From NCBI GenBank assembly GCA_032622095.1, contig CP136067.1:42141549-42205548 (forward strand): DNA of 64,000 nucleotides. Reading direction: 5' to 3'. This DNA comes from Siphonodentalium dalli. Lineage: Eukaryota > Mollusca > Scaphopoda > Gadilida > Siphonodentaliidae. The notes below the pieces were generated by a model. It was not told where the DNA came from. It ran no database searches and saw only the letters and a program-made list of their open reading frames with translations. The translations under genes and the position numbers were made by a program. This document shows positions 35,023 to 47,007 of the stretch, piece by piece; position 1 is the stretch's first letter; every line of letters begins with the position of its first letter.

Positions 35023-35447
35023 TGTTTCCTTGAATATTTAAAATGTAAGGTGGTTGACCAATAGTTTGTTTACATTATGAATCTTGGATTTCTCAGATAT
35101 ATACCGGGTGTACGATATAGACCTATTGCATTACGACCCCGCTCGACGAGCACCACGCTTGGGCCCTCAATATATAGGTATACCGGGTAGACGTACTAGT
35201 TTACAGTATATACCGTGTCGATGAAATTTTCGAGAACAAATTACGTGACTTCCGGCAGTGTTTGCACATTTTAAGCGCGAAATCAGCAATGGACCAACGT
35301 ATGCGATGAAAATTTATAATATCTAACATTTCCTCCTTACTCACAGGGATATCATCAGAATCGAATCGACGCAATGAAATTCTTTTCCATTTTGTTTATT
35401 CATACATTTCATCAACGAAACGTTTTAATTAGGCCCCCTCCGCTAAC
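35023..35447. other. No gene supported
   Basis: Contains two degenerate ATATATACCGGGT-type segments (35098 and 35174). No ORF or RNA gene seen. Confidence 0.45.
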
Positions 35448-35697
35448 AAATATAGGCGAGATCCTCCTTTGCGTTACAAATGTTGACTACCTCAGATGAA
35501 ATTTCAAAAGCAGGATAGGACTGACAGCAATCACAACCACACCATACATCACCCTGTATATATGTTATGTTCGTCATCTACTTTGTATTTGTTAAAATGT
35601 ATATGGGAGAGGGGCGGACTTAAGTTGTTAAAACTTGTGCCCCGATCCCTTGTGTAATATTATATTACAATAAAATATGTTTAAACAAAAAAAAAAT
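35448..35697 (+). mobile_element. Probable retroposon 3' UTR with poly(A)
   Basis: GAGAGGGGCGGACTTAAG…GTGCCCCGATCCC is followed by an AATAAA signal at 35669 and a run of ten A at 35687-35696. The layout fits the 3' end of a non-LTR retrotransposon or a retroposed transcript. Upstream coding is not recognisable, so the left limit is a guess. Confidence 0.4.
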
Positions 35698-36343
35698 GCG
35701 ATGAAAAGAAAGTTTGCTGCTTCACAATTTACTATATGTGATAATGAACAATTGAAGTATTTATTAATTTATGGACAACTCCGGACAACTGATTTCGCCT
35801 CACTAACGTTAGAATATACCTATAATAAACGCAGACACGCTTCAGTTACTAAATTGATAATTTTTCAGAGTTTACTGCAGAGCAGATTAGCCGAAAATAT
35901 TGTATTCGCCGTTTGTGATAATGAGTTAGCGATGCATTATATATATATGTCGTCGTGCATGACCAATGAAAAGAGGTCACGCTGTAACTATTGTTACATA
36001 TAAAAGAGCGTTTTGTGTCATCTCTATAGCGGAAGCGTCTTGTTGACTGGGTCAGCTTCATTTTTTTTTGCTTCAAAACTTTGAGTGATGTTATTGATTG
36101 ACGTTAATTTAAATAATGTAATGATATGCTTATGTTGAAAATATATCTGAGAAACAGATATTCATATAACGCGTGAACATCATGATTATAGAAAATTGGT
36201 GTGTATCTTATTTGTGTTGAACAATCGTTAATATAAGTTAATTACAACTTTGAAATGCGCGTAACGCACCTAATCTATGAAGAAATAGCTTTATCGTCAT
36301 TTATAGTGAACGCATATGTCATATGTCATTCGATCACGATCAT
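35698..36343. other. No gene supported
   Basis: The 108-codon frame beginning at 35677 overlaps the poly(A) and is AT-driven; I do not consider it a gene. Confidence 0.45.
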
Positions 36344-36760
36344 TTATAGTGTATTTGAACATTTTACATGTGTTAATTTATATTTGTATATTATAGAGTG
36401 TGTGCGCATGGAGGTTTGTGTTGAACAATTAGAATAAATTCCCGAACGTTCGAGCTGCGTTGGAGATGTTGGTTTCGGAAAGCAGGTTTCCATCGTGTTT
36501 CCCCATGCAAGAGGTATGTATTTCTGTGGGTTTTCCTGACCGCCTACGCAGACAGAGTAGGATGTAGTGATCCTGTATGTGAACACATGCCCACCCCTTA
36601 ACTTGTAAGCATGTTTACCAATACACGCTGACATTGACTCTGACGTGGCTAGATGACAATGATATATAGTGTTATCATTATTGGAGAATTGAGAATACAA
36701 TGAGCTATTCATATACGGTCTACCGGATCCGTTTCCGAGTGCACCATCATTTCTAATCAT
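36344..36760 (-). CDS. Unrecognised 138-codon frame, possible exon
   Basis: The ATG at 36760 opens a frame whose first ~110 codons have mixed composition unlike the AT-rich surroundings (MIRNDGALGNGSGRPYMNSS…). It has several Cys and Gly residues but no motif I can name. The plus strand has a strong donor-like AAGAG|GTATGT at 36509-36517, so the opposite strand may be the transcribed one. Could be an exon of a host gene or chance. Confidence 0.25.
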   Translation of the reverse strand: MIRNDGALGNGSGRPYMNSSLYSQFSNNDNTIYHCHLATSESMSACIGKHAYKLRGGHVFTYRITTSYSVCVGGQENPQKYIPLAWGNTMETCFPKPTSPTQLERSGIYSNCSTQTSMRTHSIIYKYKLTHVKCSNTL

Positions 36761-36901
36761 GTTTCTACTTATAGATGTGCCTGTATCGGACGGAAGTTAG
36801 GGTCTGAATGTGACATCTTTATTATCAGCTTAATTGCAGCGACTTACATTGTATAATATAATAAAGGCCGATGTCTAAACAATAGGCTATATACATAGAG
36901 A

Positions 36902-37045
36902 GGATCTCTAATGAGTAGCAATTCTATACGAAATTTATTAACAGTCCACAAATTTCAATTCGAGCCGAGCTTTAGTGAAGCTCGAATCAAATTTAATGGA
37001 CTAGGTTAATAAATTTCGTGTTGAATTGTGACGAATTTGAGATCC
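36902..37045. mobile_element. 144-bp foldback
   Basis: The arms GGATCTCTAATGAG… and inverse pair, with mismatches, into ACGAAATTTATTAA and its inverse around a GAGCTTTAGTGAAGCTC tip. Probable MITE. Confidence 0.6.
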
Positions 37046-37493
37046 ATTTTATCACATGATCACATTTCAGCAAAATAAAAATGATATCGAAACGGCTGGG
37101 ATTAAACACAAAACAATAGTGATTTCCTTATCACAACCGAAGAGGAAGGAAAGACACCTTCAAGAAAAAATATAGTTCAATTTTAAATGTGTCCTTTCGT
37201 GTTGAAAATAATTGTTTAACCACCCTTGTTTATATCACTGTCAGCACTAAATAACCCAACACAAATGGAATATCATAATTATATTATAATTATATAGCAG
37301 AACTGAAAAATTTCCGGCATTGATATTGATATGATTACGCTAAGGTCTTACGTCACTGTGTGTGCTGATAATACACGTGTGTCTTACTCATTACTAAACA
37401 TATGAGGTCTGGTTTAGGGGCTAATTGTGTGATAAATAACCATAATTATCTAAGTCTATTCGAATGCGAAACGACCGACAACATTAACCCTTT

Positions 37494-37855
37494 ACACAAC
37501 AAACCGGCCAAAACCGGCCAAATAAAGCTTCAACAGCCTAAAATATCTTCGGTCTGTCTCAATAGAACCATACAAATATGGATATCATTGGAACCGGCTC
37601 CTTGACCACATTGTGATAGTTACAGTTATGCCCTGTGCCAATGGTCGCCATAGGTCGCCTCGCATATATAAGAGAATGCATTGGCCTAAAAAAAAACTAT
37701 ACTGCTTAGGTATCAACTTACATTCTTTAACAATTTTATAATTTTTAGTGTGTTAAGCCAATGCATTCTCTAATATATGCGAGGCGACCTATGGTCGACT
37801 TGCATATATAAGAGAATGCATTGGCACAGGGCCCTTCTGTTGGGTAAAGGGTTAA
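37494..37855 (+). mobile_element. Family A TTAA MITE with one damaged hairpin
   Basis: TTAACCCTTTACACAACA and inverse ends. The first hairpin has lost most of its left arm (GCCAATGGTCGCCATAGG) while the second (about 37757-37825) is whole. Confidence 0.8.
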
Positions 37856-38149
37856 CCAATCATTCGCGTGGTTATGGAAAGACTTATAGAATTGGTAAAA
37901 ATAAATACATAGTTACGTATTCTCCACATGCAGTATCTATGTAGCAGCAAAGAATGTTTTTTTCCCCAGAAAAAGAATCTGGGACTAAAGAAATCGCAGG
38001 TGTTCATCCGTCCCAGATGGGATACATCCGGGATACATCTTCAGTAATAATTAATGAAATTGAACAATGATTGGTATTGAGCTTTATGGTCAGGGAAACA
38101 GTTCATATTCGATTATGGGTAACGTGTGTCTATTGTTGTTGTTGTTGTT

Positions 38150-38770
38150 ATTATACCCCCACTTTCGAAGAAAATGGGGGGTATACTGGATTGACTGCGT
38201 CCGTCCGTCCGTCCGTCACGCTTTCTCCCTCCGTGCGTCCGTGCGTCCGTCCGTCCGTCTGTCCGACCTCATAACTCGAACAACTATTAACCGATTTCAA
38301 TAATTTTTATGTATGCAATCTCCTTAGGACGGTCTCTCCGCATGATGCTAATTGCGGTTCGGTCCGACTTTTTTTTTCAAGTTACGCCTCATTTTCGACT
38401 TATTTTGACTTCTGTCCGACTTAATAACTTTAACAAATATGAACAGAATTCAATAATTTTGGGTATACATGCTTATCACAATACCCTCTCTACATCACAC
38501 GGCTAGGGATTGGCTCAAACTGTTTTTCGTAATATTACACTTCATTTTCGACTTATTTTGACTTAGAAAATTCTGTCTGACTTAATAACTTTAACAAATA
38601 TGAACCAATTTGAATAATTTTTTCTGTACAAGCTTCTTGTGACACCATATCGATATAATTAGTCCGAATTTTTCTTTAAAGTTAAAAATCTTTTTTGTTG
38701 GGTTTACGGATAATGCGGGTTGAATTTGCCACGGTGGGGGTATGGTAGCACTCGAGTGCACACCTCTTGT
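38150..38770 (+). repeat. Dispersed repeat with (GTCC)n core
   Basis: It begins TATACCCCCACTTTCGAAGA, carries a GTCCGTCC/GTGCGTCC microsatellite at 38197-38262, and ends near CCACGGTGGGGGTATGGTAG. The ending also resembles 8645-8675 (CACCGTGGGGGTATGCCAGC). Internal ~180-bp repeats share TTAATAACTTTAACAAATAT. Class unknown; ORFs in it are microsatellite readings. Confidence 0.6.
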
Positions 38771-38778
38771 TGTTGTTG

Positions 38779-38949
38779 GAGATAATGATGATAATGAAGA
38801 TAATGATACTGGCGATTGTGACGACGAGTGGGCGAAGACGATAACGTGATGACAACGAAGACGGTGATACCGATGACGCGGATACGGTGATGATGTCTCG
38901 ACGACGAGGACGACGAAAACGGCTACCATGATGATGATGATGATAATAA
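38779..38949 (+). repeat. Degenerate GAT/GAC-rich low-complexity tract
   Basis: Imperfect GATGAT/GACGAC trinucleotides over ~170 bp. The minus-strand open frame is a product of the repeat. Confidence 0.8.
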
Positions 38950-41900
38950 TGGGAAGTTCGTGTATATATTGTACATATTCTGCAAAATTCTCAATATTTT
39001 GTATATATCTTCTACTTGTATCTCAATATATTCTTGATCATTATATAGTTATGGTCCTTGTCGACATTGCAGAATTTTGGTTTCCGGATGATAACACTAG
39101 TTTTAGACATTCTGGTTGTTTTCAAATTTGGATATCGATGACCCACATGGAAATTACAGGTCAAATTCGAACTTGTGTTTGGTCCTCCAATGTTTACCGG
39201 AGTTATGGTTATGGTCCTGCATGTCGACTTACAATTTGCCGATTATTCAATTCTAAAAAAAAATCCACCGGTCAAATAAAGTCACCTTAGTTCATACGCT
39301 GGCAATATTGCACTGCAAACTGCAAAAATGCCAGCTGCAAAGGTTGTTTTGTTTTGTTTTGTCAGCTGTCGACTAGCTCGTGCTGGGTCGTGGCTGGTCG
39401 TCAAAAATCATAGTCCGTGGGCCAAGCAGGATATTTTTCAAATTGGCTGCACCCTCCTCCAACAAAGGTTTCTATATATCAAATTTAAAGGTAATCATAT
39501 GGCGCATCAGATTTTGCTTGTTGTCCGTTTCAGAAAGTGTCCCAAAAATGATTTTTCAGGGAATACAACTCTTACCCCTAAAATAAAATGAAAATTTTCT
39601 CGAGTACAAGTGTCAGAGCATAAACAAGATATTGCAGTTATAAACTGCACAATATATCGTTTATATTAATAAGAGATTATCATAAAATGACACGATATAC
39701 AAAACTAGACCAATTTATGAGCCAGTTAGAAACAAATACGATAAATATTTTGAAATCGCGTAAAATTACTTGGATTTTGAAAAACATTGTCATTTATAAA
39801 TGGCTATAACTTGTGAACAGCATTGGCTATTGATCCGCAAAATGGCTAAAAAAATGGCCCCAATGACATACCAAAACGATTTTAGTAATGGAATGCCAAG
39901 AGTATTGCTGTGAAAATGTGATATGAGCATAAACTTAACCCCACCCCCTAAAATATAACTTTTGCAAAAAAACGAATTATGTAGTTTACACTTAGAATGC
40001 TGCATGTCAAGTTGGTTTTAGAAGCATAAACTGAAAGAGTATAGAGAGTGATGAAGGGAATTATAAATAACGGTGTCTGAACGTGATCTAAGATTAAAAT
40101 TTGAAAAAACATTGTGAAAAATGAGAAATTTTACTAATTTATGTAAAACTTGCAACATTGTGATTGAATTTTGATAGGCTATGGTGTAACCTCGCGATAA
40201 AACTCGTCTAGAATTAGTAAGTTTATAAAACCTCATACGATGACCTTTCTGGCAACTATTTCGTATATTTTTCAATTTTTACTTGAATTATTATGGAAAG
40301 ATTATACATAAATATTTCAACTGAACACATATGGCTACAAAGGCTTATGCGTGAGACTTACGTTATACAGAACAGTATTTTCTTATTTGTGCCGCGCATG
40401 TCGGGACAGTGATCACAACTGGCAATAGATATGGCATTACAATGCGCTTCATATTTGACAATAAGTTTAGGATGGCATCCAAAACGGCCAGCAAAATCGA
40501 AGTTTCTCACACTTCCCACCACAAACGTGACTGAGTTCGTTATCTGGGGACAAGGGACTTGTTAATCATGGTAATTAGTTTAGTGGTAACCATAAACAAA
40601 CCGAAGAACCATACTATTGTTTCATTTAATTTAACCTAATGAGTAATTGATTGTCTTAAGGACTATATATACTCATTTATCGGGGGAATACTTGATAAAA
40701 GTCAATGTATAGAAATATTAAAACAATCATCACTAACATGTGCCTTTGGGTCAGTTTAGATAAGTAGTATCAAATTATATATTTTTTCTGAAGAAATTGA
40801 AATTGTATGCCCAAATTTCCGGCCTCCAATTTCAAGTTTCCTATCTCTGATGTAAATATGTGTTGAGGTGAAATATTTTATATTAACGAAATTGGTTATA
40901 CAGAGGATTTTTTTGTCAATAAAGAAATGACTTTTGCAGTATATAATATTGTGTTGCCAAACAGTTTCCAAGGCATGCTCCTATTCTATAAGTTGAGTTC
41001 TCTCACTCTGCTCATCATATGAGTCGTCAAAACTTACACTATTTCGGTTATTGTAGACATTCTCACATACATCGTTACATGGTTAGTCTGCGGTAAAACA
41101 AGATCATTTGTTAGATTTATATGAATCTTTACAGCCAAGGCTCAGTAGTCACAGTAGATTGGGGGAAGTATACTCCGACCTTGTTTGTAGGACTCAAGAA
41201 AAGAGCGACCAGTCATGGCTGTCAGGACATGGTACAGCAGGCTTGGGAGTTAGTATGATGTGCCAATCACTGATATAGTTCGCACGAAGATGTGCTAATA
41301 TAATTTCTTAATGAGTCTGTGGCTGCGGGCGGTAGAAGATGTGTTCCAGTGTTCGGTTATACAACACAAGAACGTGTATGTTAATTTGTCGAATTGACGA
41401 CATCATGGCTCAATATGCTATAACCCACATGCAAATTTGGTTGGATATATAGTGTCATCATCAACATTAATAGATTGCACAAATTGGTACAAAATTCGCA
41501 TCACATTTACTGATTTTTGACTATTAAGTCAAACGGCTTCATTTTATAGGTGTTTGTGAATGTCGTAGCCCATCAACGTGTGAATTAGAGGCAATGTTTC
41601 ACACACCTCTTGGACAATGCTGTCCGATATGTCGTTCACGGAAATGACACGTGACCTATTTTTGTTTTCAGTATAAAGAATCATCCTAGTTCCTATTCAT
41701 CGAGAAACATAAAATTCTAGTATTTCGACATGTACGTCAGGGGAATAAAAAACATTAACTTGCTTCCGACCGAAGCGTGCTACATTGTCTCCATGTAACA
41801 GCACACCTGTTTCCGCTTCCTCTTGGTAACATACTAGCAAGAGATCAGGAACTAACTCTAAGCGAACGTCGCCATTCACGGACCGTATCACGTGACATTC

Positions 41901-42149
41901 GACCCAATGGCAAACATAATTCAGTGTTACGGCCATTATCGGCGCTAAGTGGAGAATGGATTTCGAAATGCCACATCGCGATATTAATTGTGGGTTTTCG
42001 TCTTTCCAGAAGGATACGAGCTATGTTATGCGTTTTGATGACGTTTAAGTTGAACTAATAGATGGCTTATATTATGTACCGTTTCGTCTATACAGCTCGA
42101 TATTATGACAAAAAGTTGAAATTAGTATCTGATAATATCGACTTCTTTT

Positions 42150-43226
42150 CAATTTTTAGCCGCCAGTTTGGCCGCCATCTTGACTGTGAGTATCAATTGC
42201 CAAACCCTAACGAATACTTCATATCAATATTCCATATCAACATGTAATGGTGGGTAGAAATCGCGAAACAATAACGCCCATCGTAAGAAAGTAAAGGAAT
42301 GTAGGCGTGTTTTCAATTTCGGTCGCCATTTTGGCCGCCATCTTCGATTTGGAAAACCATTTCTTGCATGTGATGTAAGGTAATTACTTCACCTCAGTAT
42401 TTCCAACTCAACTGTAAGAATCGGTGGAGTTGTCTCGACAATAATGCCCAATGATGTTAATATGAGGGAATTTCGGTGATTTTTCAAAATATGTCCGCCA
42501 TTGTGGGCGCCATTTTGGATTTGGGGGACTTTTATTTAGATATGGTACAAGGAAAGTTCTTCGTCTAAGTGTTCCCAACTCACAATAGTAAGCAGGTGTG
42601 GAGTTGTCATGACAATAATGCTCACTGATGTTAAAACAGCGATTTTCGGCGATTTTTCTATTTCTGGTGGCCATTTTGGCCGCCATCTTGGATTTGGGTG
42701 AATATTCTTCAACTCAGGTATAATAGGAATCATACCTCGAGTATCTGCTGCACAAATATATGCATGGGTGTTGTTATGATAGCAATAACATTCATTGATT
42801 CGAAACATTACATCGCGTTATTAACGTCGATTCGGCTTTGACCTATTATACCGGAATTTGGGAAAACGTGATATCTGACAAATATATCCCATAATGAATG
42901 TATATTATGGTCCCCATGTGTTCGCCAATAACTCTTCTATACGATAAATGTAAAACATCATGCCAATATGCCAACATTTTCCCACAGAGACAAACGAAAG
43001 GTGGTGAAATGTCAGAAAATAGCATATTTTCACATTTCGGCGGCCATCTTGGCCGCCATATTGGATTCTGGTGTCGGATTTTTGGCTAATTTGTAAGAGC
43101 TGTATATTAGCATAACGAATCGATCGGAAAACAAGACCGCATGTGGTATCATCTTTACTATAACGGCGACCAAAGATACCCTGGTGCATATAAAAACAAT
43201 GGCCGCCATGATGGACGCCATCTTGT
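42150..43226 (+). repeat. ~170-bp degenerate repeat rich in GCCGCCATCTTGG motifs
   Basis: Centres near 42171, 42333, 42507, 42679, 43047 and 43201 carry one or two GGCCGCCATNTTG motifs each, with intervening shared text such as ACAATAATGCYCAMTGATGT. Open frames on either strand here are by-products of the repeat. Confidence 0.7.
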
Positions 43227-43460
43227 CTGGAGTCTCTGCGGCCACTTATTTTTCTTGTTAACAAGCGAACAAAATTAGAGGAGACATTAAGAAAGAAAAT
43301 TAGTGGGGTGAAGTTGAGTCCTGGGGGGGGGGTGCAGAGGTCGACCAATATCTCCTGGACTAATTCCAACATGTCAAGTGACATTATTATATTTACATAC
43401 ACCTAATATCTCCTCCGATTTCCCCATAGCGTTACGGTAGACACGCCCCCGTATTCAATA

Positions 43461-43522
43461 CGTTCATAAACCTATGAACGCAACGTGACGTCACTTCCAA
43501 TGTCGTTCATAGGTTTATGAAC
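43461..43522. repeat. 19-bp inverted repeat around TGACGTCA
   Basis: CGTTCATAAACCTATGAACG and CGTTCATAGGTTTATGAAC face each other across 23 bp that contains a perfect CRE-type octamer TGACGTCA at 43486-43493. Confidence 0.8.
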
Positions 43523-44060
43523 ACATTGGTCTCGGAAATGACCGGGGATTGTCGGACATTGCCGACTGCTTGAGTATCTATATAGTGCGTCCGGATTTGG
43601 CAAGAAATTTATTTTGGTCTATAATCAGTGTTGTTACCCGGTGTTACTGAATGTTGATGTTCAAAAATCCCGCTACTCAATAGCGTTTTATCATTTTCCT
43701 TGCTGCTACAAATATTCCCCCGAACCTCACAAATATATCATTATGGTAGAACGGCGTGTTGTCGATTTCTTATCCACAGCCGAAACTTAATTGTTAGTTT
43801 CAGTTATCATTCTTGAAATCAACACGTCTACATTAGTTACTAGCTAAACAAGACAGTTTGTCATATGTGTATACTAAACTGTGAAATTGCGTTTTTTTCC
43901 GTTCTTCAAGAACGGATTCTCAAAATATTTGGTTTTCCAAAAAACGAGGATTCGCACTTTCTGAACTGAACTCCATGCGTTCATTTAAATAGATGAATTA
44001 ATAGTGGGAAAGACAGACAATCCTAGTTCATAATGAATTTAAGTATATAAATATAAATAA

Positions 44061-44202
44061 TAAACGGCGGATTCAACGTGGTCATGGGTTTTGACCGCGA
44101 TAAAAAATCAGCAAACTCCGCATGAACCCCTTCGGGGTTCATGCAGTTTGCTGATTTTTTCTCGCGGTCAAAATCCCATGACCACATTGAAACCGCCGTT
44201 TA
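44061..44202. mobile_element. 142-bp near-perfect foldback
   Basis: The ends TAAACGGCGGATTCAACGTG and inverse, with arms of ~69 bp, close on a GAACCCC-TTC-GGGGTTC tip. TA at both edges; likely a TA-target MITE. Confidence 0.75.
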
Positions 44203-44492
44203 TTTCTTATATGACTGGCCTAAGAATACCAACACGCATCGTATCGTATTCTAATATATTGCAAACAGCTCATCAATCACGCAAAACGGCTGTCGTTCAT
44301 TGATCACTACTAACACTGATGTGTTGACAGCGGGCAGAAATTAATCCGTTTTGGCAATTTTGCAGCTGGCATTTTTTCAGTTTGCAGTGCAATATTGCCA
44401 GCGTATGAACGTACCCTTATTCGGGGGACGTGTGGTAAAGCTGCCTTTTATTATTTATTTGTACGATATGTTGAACAAAAAACGTTAGTTGT

Positions 44493-44881
44493 TTAAAGGT
44501 ACTCAATCCGATCAGAGGGTCCCCATATCACCAAGATACAACAACAACAACAACATTTCTTTAAAATACTCTTTAGTTATCAGAATCGATAAATTGCAAC
44601 AAAATAATGCTAACCACTGTCAACTTTATGCTATCAAATTTCCCAAAACGTGTTATTTATCAACATTTTGTTCAACGAAATATCGCCGCATTATCACTGG
44701 AGAATTCACGAAATTCGGCCGTATTACCACTTGTTTTTAGATTTATCCATCTTCGTCCGCAAATTTGACAGAGACCATCCTTTTGACGGCGTGTTTCTGG
44801 GCCACTCGAATCAAATATTTTTTACCCCGAAGCCAAAGAAATAGTAATTTATGGGTGTTTAATCGGATTGAGTACCTTTAA
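44493..44881 (+). mobile_element. TTAA-target MITE family C, full copy
   Basis: TTAAAGGTACTCAATCCGAT … CGGATTGAGTACCTTTAA, 389 bp, the best preserved pair of family C ends. It contains (CAA)n and the TTCGTCCGCAAATTTGACAG segment. Confidence 0.8.
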
Positions 44882-45013
44882 ATTCTTTAAATGTTATCAC
44901 CCAGGCCGTAATACTATAATTACGATATAAATAAAGAGCTCAAACATGTAATTGGCCACGAGTAGATTCATTACTATAGGTTCGATTTCTTACAACGAAT
45001 ATTATATGCCACT

Positions 45014-45221
45014 TTAACCCTTTTTATATACTAAATGGATTCACCACCGTCAGTTAAAAGGTGTACATTGAAATGGTCTATTATTAATTTGGAGGGTTGT
45101 TAAGGGGTAAAACCAGACGACAGATAAATAAAAGTGCAGAAGGAGCCCTATTTACTGAGGGAAATATTCAGATAATAAGTTCATCAAACTACTTGGTCGT
45201 TTGTTGAACTTATTATCTGAA
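45014..45221 (+). repeat. Family F half-element and adjacent 55-bp hairpin
   Basis: TTAACCCTTTTTATATACTA starts a segment matching one arm of 7258-7731. It is followed at 45167-45221 by a small hairpin (TTCAGATAATAAGTTCATCA and inverse). A possible distal end, GCAGAAAGGGTTAA, lies at 46266-46279. Confidence 0.5.
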
Positions 45222-46070
45222 CTTGTAATACGACCATGCCTAACTATGCTTAAAAGCCATGTCCTGATTGGCCAGTGGCCCGAGTTACCATGGCTATCTC
45301 GTTCCAGTTTTGTGGTACAATTCTACTTTTTCCAATTGTACCACGAAAAAAATCGGTTTATTCAGATCGCCGCACGCGACTTTTCCCGTCTTTTCTAACT
45401 CCGCGCAAACGGGGCATCAACGGAGTACACCCGCACCCGTAACCCTTTGAACTATTTTGCTACATCTTGACAATCTTGCGAATTTTCTAGCGATTTTTCG
45501 CTTGAAACCAGTTTGGTTGCCAATGAATATGGTCCAAATGATGTTATTATATACTGATATATGTTACGACCAAAGAAAGTTACTTAATAAGTATATTAAA
45601 TGACAAAATAAATCCATGGGGCCGGGCTGTGCATTCGTCGATTCGAATCTCGATCATATTCGATATTTCGGAATCAAGTTGAAAATGAAAGCGCTGTTCA
45701 CCAGTACAGAAGGGGAATAAGATTAGTTTAGTAAACTAGATCATTTAGATCGTTTTGTGTAAGGAAAATGGTCCATAGTCGATGATAATATTCATGTTGT
45801 GCCAACAACGTTCAACACAGAAATGACAGCAATCGTATTTCCTGTACAATTTAAATGAAAGGCACGGGCGCCGCTGAAAACACATCTTTTTTTAGCCAAT
45901 CACAACGATTATTTACGCAAACAAATTACTAGAGTACTCCATGCAAAGAATCGAGTACGCCCAATACGAATTACACCACGAAATGTTTTCTCACCTGAGA
46001 CCGAAAAAGCGCAGTATTTCGTTGACTATTCAGTCGAATTGTGACCATAAACTTTCAGTCGTATTACAAA
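45222..46070. other. No gene supported
   Basis: Contains a short inverted pair TTGTGGTACAATTCTA/CCAATTGTACCACGA (45309-45349) and a family D-like end fragment at about 45857-45878. The two overlapping frames at 45201-45450 look like chance. Confidence 0.45.
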
Positions 46071-46216
46071 AGAAATAAATACACGGTGTATCGGTGTGTA
46101 TGGTCAAGTTGTACCACAAAAAACTGATTGTAGGACGACGCGTAGCGGAGTCCTACAATCAGTTTTTTGTGGTACAACTTGACCATACACACCTCTACAC
46201 CGTGTATTTATTTCTT
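46071..46216. mobile_element. 146-bp near-perfect foldback
   Basis: The arms AGAAATAAATACACGGTGTA and inverse pair over ~65 bp around GACGCGTAGCGGAGTC. It probably lies inside a larger family F-like element. Confidence 0.75.
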
Positions 46217-46370
46217 AAATGTCCCATGTGATAACTAACTACTCACCAATGATCGAGGCTTTAGTGCAGAAAGGGTTAACTCATTTATGTCTACAAACGG
46301 TGAGATGAAGCATTATCATTAGTAATTAAGATAAACAGAAAACATTGAGTTACTGCTGTAGTGTCATTGA

Positions 46371-47007
46371 CATTTCATAAACATGAGTGATGATGATAAG
46401 TTCATCTTCATAATGAAAAACGAGGACAAACAAATAACCAATTCCGTGTGCAACATGATCCGGTTATTCTTTCTAAAAAAAAGACAGAATGGCAATATGG
46501 GGAAATAAATGTTGAAAGTATTAATTGATCTTCTATTAAGGATTATATATCGTACATGCATATTTATTAAAGACATATTATGGACTTGTTCGGTGCGTGA
46601 AATTGATAAGTTTGTACTCAGGCGCTATGCCAACCTGTGGAATGTAGCATTCTACTAACATCGCCGAAAATTTCAAAGAAATCGACCATACCAATCCATA
46701 GAAAACATCGTCTGAAATACGCTAAATTGTACACATTTACATCTCGATTCGGGACGCAACTATCGGCAACAAACTAACACGAATAATTTCGTCATCAAGA
46801 GCATTTAATTCATAATATATAAGAAACATGGTGTGTGTTGTCAATTTGAATTAATAGTCGTAACAAATAACTACTTAGGCAAGCTTATTCTCAATTTATA
46901 TATTATCACCCCACCAGAATGTTTCACATCACTTTAAATGTTATTTGTAACTGCATCCATTGGTGTATTGCAATAAATCAACTTATCTTATCTTATCTTG
47001 ACATACT
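46371..47007 (+). mobile_element. LINE 3' end, relative of 32425-32820
   Basis: The frame at 46384-46506 gives DDDKFIFIMKNEDKQITNSV followed by CNMIRLFF and a stop. It aligns with KFIFLMKAEHPSICNLICNM in the unit 3 LINE. The 3' UTR runs to GCAATAAATCAACTTATCTT with a TTATC-repeat tail ending near 47007. 5'-truncated, no zinc knuckle left. Confidence 0.6.

Larger units (their letters stand above)
39290..44410. mobile_element. Putative 5.1-kb element bounded by 52-bp inverted ends
   Basis: 39290-39341 (GTTCATACGCTGGCAATATT…) is the inverse of 44359-44410 with 51 of 52 positions matching. No direct target repeat is evident. No transposase-like ORF lies between; the interior holds the YY1-motif repeats, two foldbacks and unannotated AT-rich sequence (about 39600-42150, where I recognise nothing). 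It may instead be two solo copies of a short repeat in opposite orientation. Confidence 0.45.

Noticed and set aside
38591-38929. 112-codon minus-strand ORF rich in Ser/Val
   Set aside because: Reading of the GAT/GAC low-complexity tract.
42408-43402. Overlapping minus-strand ORFs of 90-165 codons with MAAKMA/PKWRP repeats
   Set aside because: Generated by the YY1-motif satellite; overlapping frames on one strand with repeated peptides.
39290-44410. Direct target-site duplication for the 52-bp inverted ends
   Set aside because: The outside flanks (…GTCACCTTA and GTACCCTTA…) look alike but do not form a convincing direct repeat at the boundary.
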